Origin: Proteobacteria bacterium SPGG2
Lineage (GTDB): Bacteria; Pseudomonadota; Gammaproteobacteria; Acidiferrobacterales; SPGG2
Length of the DNA: 22,941 bases
Assembly (NCBI GenBank): GCA_001643475.1
Contig: LXTK01000002.1
Location: 1 to 22,941, forward strand
Direction of reading: 5' to 3'
Below are positions 22,931-22,941 of this stretch, piece by piece. A model generated the notes under the pieces. That model was given only the letters and a program-made list of their open reading frames with translations. It was not told the DNA's origin and searched no databases. A program made the position numbers and the translations under genes. Every line of letters begins with the position of its first letter. The stretch's first letter is position 1.

Positions 22931-22941
22931 ATGTCATCGGA

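Overview
The window looks like chromosomal DNA from a gammaproteobacterium. The main evidence is the order rph / yicC / gmk / rpoZ / spoT at the right-hand end, plus FtsA/FtsQ-type sequence at the left edge and a SixA homologue. Coding density is high and nearly all genes are intact. I see no tRNA, rRNA, CRISPR array, integrase or transposase.

Left part (1-5562, all minus strand): the first codons of ftsA and, just upstream, a short C-terminal piece of ftsQ. Where the body of ftsQ should be there is instead a compact five-gene cassette. In transcription order it holds a periplasmic adaptor (HlyD/MacA type), an ABC ATPase, two FtsX/MacB-type permeases and a NUDIX hydrolase. Three junctions overlap or nearly touch. 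A DUF523 (TudS-like) gene lies upstream in the same direction.

Middle part (5563-14367): a long regulatory region with two copies of a 31-bp box set 73 bp apart, a TTGACA -35 element and a leader with three hairpins. It precedes a GAF-like/GGDEF/EAL protein that is followed by a SixA-like phosphatase. On the minus strand are a fructosamine-kinase-family gene and an unknown Trp-rich membrane protein with an internal repeat. Then comes a second, membrane-bound GGDEF-EAL protein whose EAL domain has Asp-Asp changed to Asp-Asn in the metal-binding loop. After it lies about 0.9 kb without a gene, more than half of it degenerate hairpin-rich repeats.

Right part (14368-22941): a soluble ComEC-like metallo-beta-lactamase-fold protein ends 4 bp into rdgB, which is on the opposite strand. 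Next are rph, a PP2C phosphatase and a Ser/Thr kinase (all minus strand). A divergent intergenic region follows, then yicC, gmk, rpoZ and spoT on the plus strand. These genes serve nucleotide-pool cleaning, RNA processing, GMP phosphorylation, RNA polymerase assembly and (p)ppGpp control. The spoT frame stops after the TGS domain, a few bases past the slippery heptamer A AAA AAG, and the -1 frame stays open to the window end.

The most notable points are the ftsQ remnant beside the exporter cassette, the candidate frameshift in spoT, the paired boxes and structured leader ahead of the first c-di-GMP gene, the altered EAL domain, and the repeat field beside the orphan ComEC-like gene.
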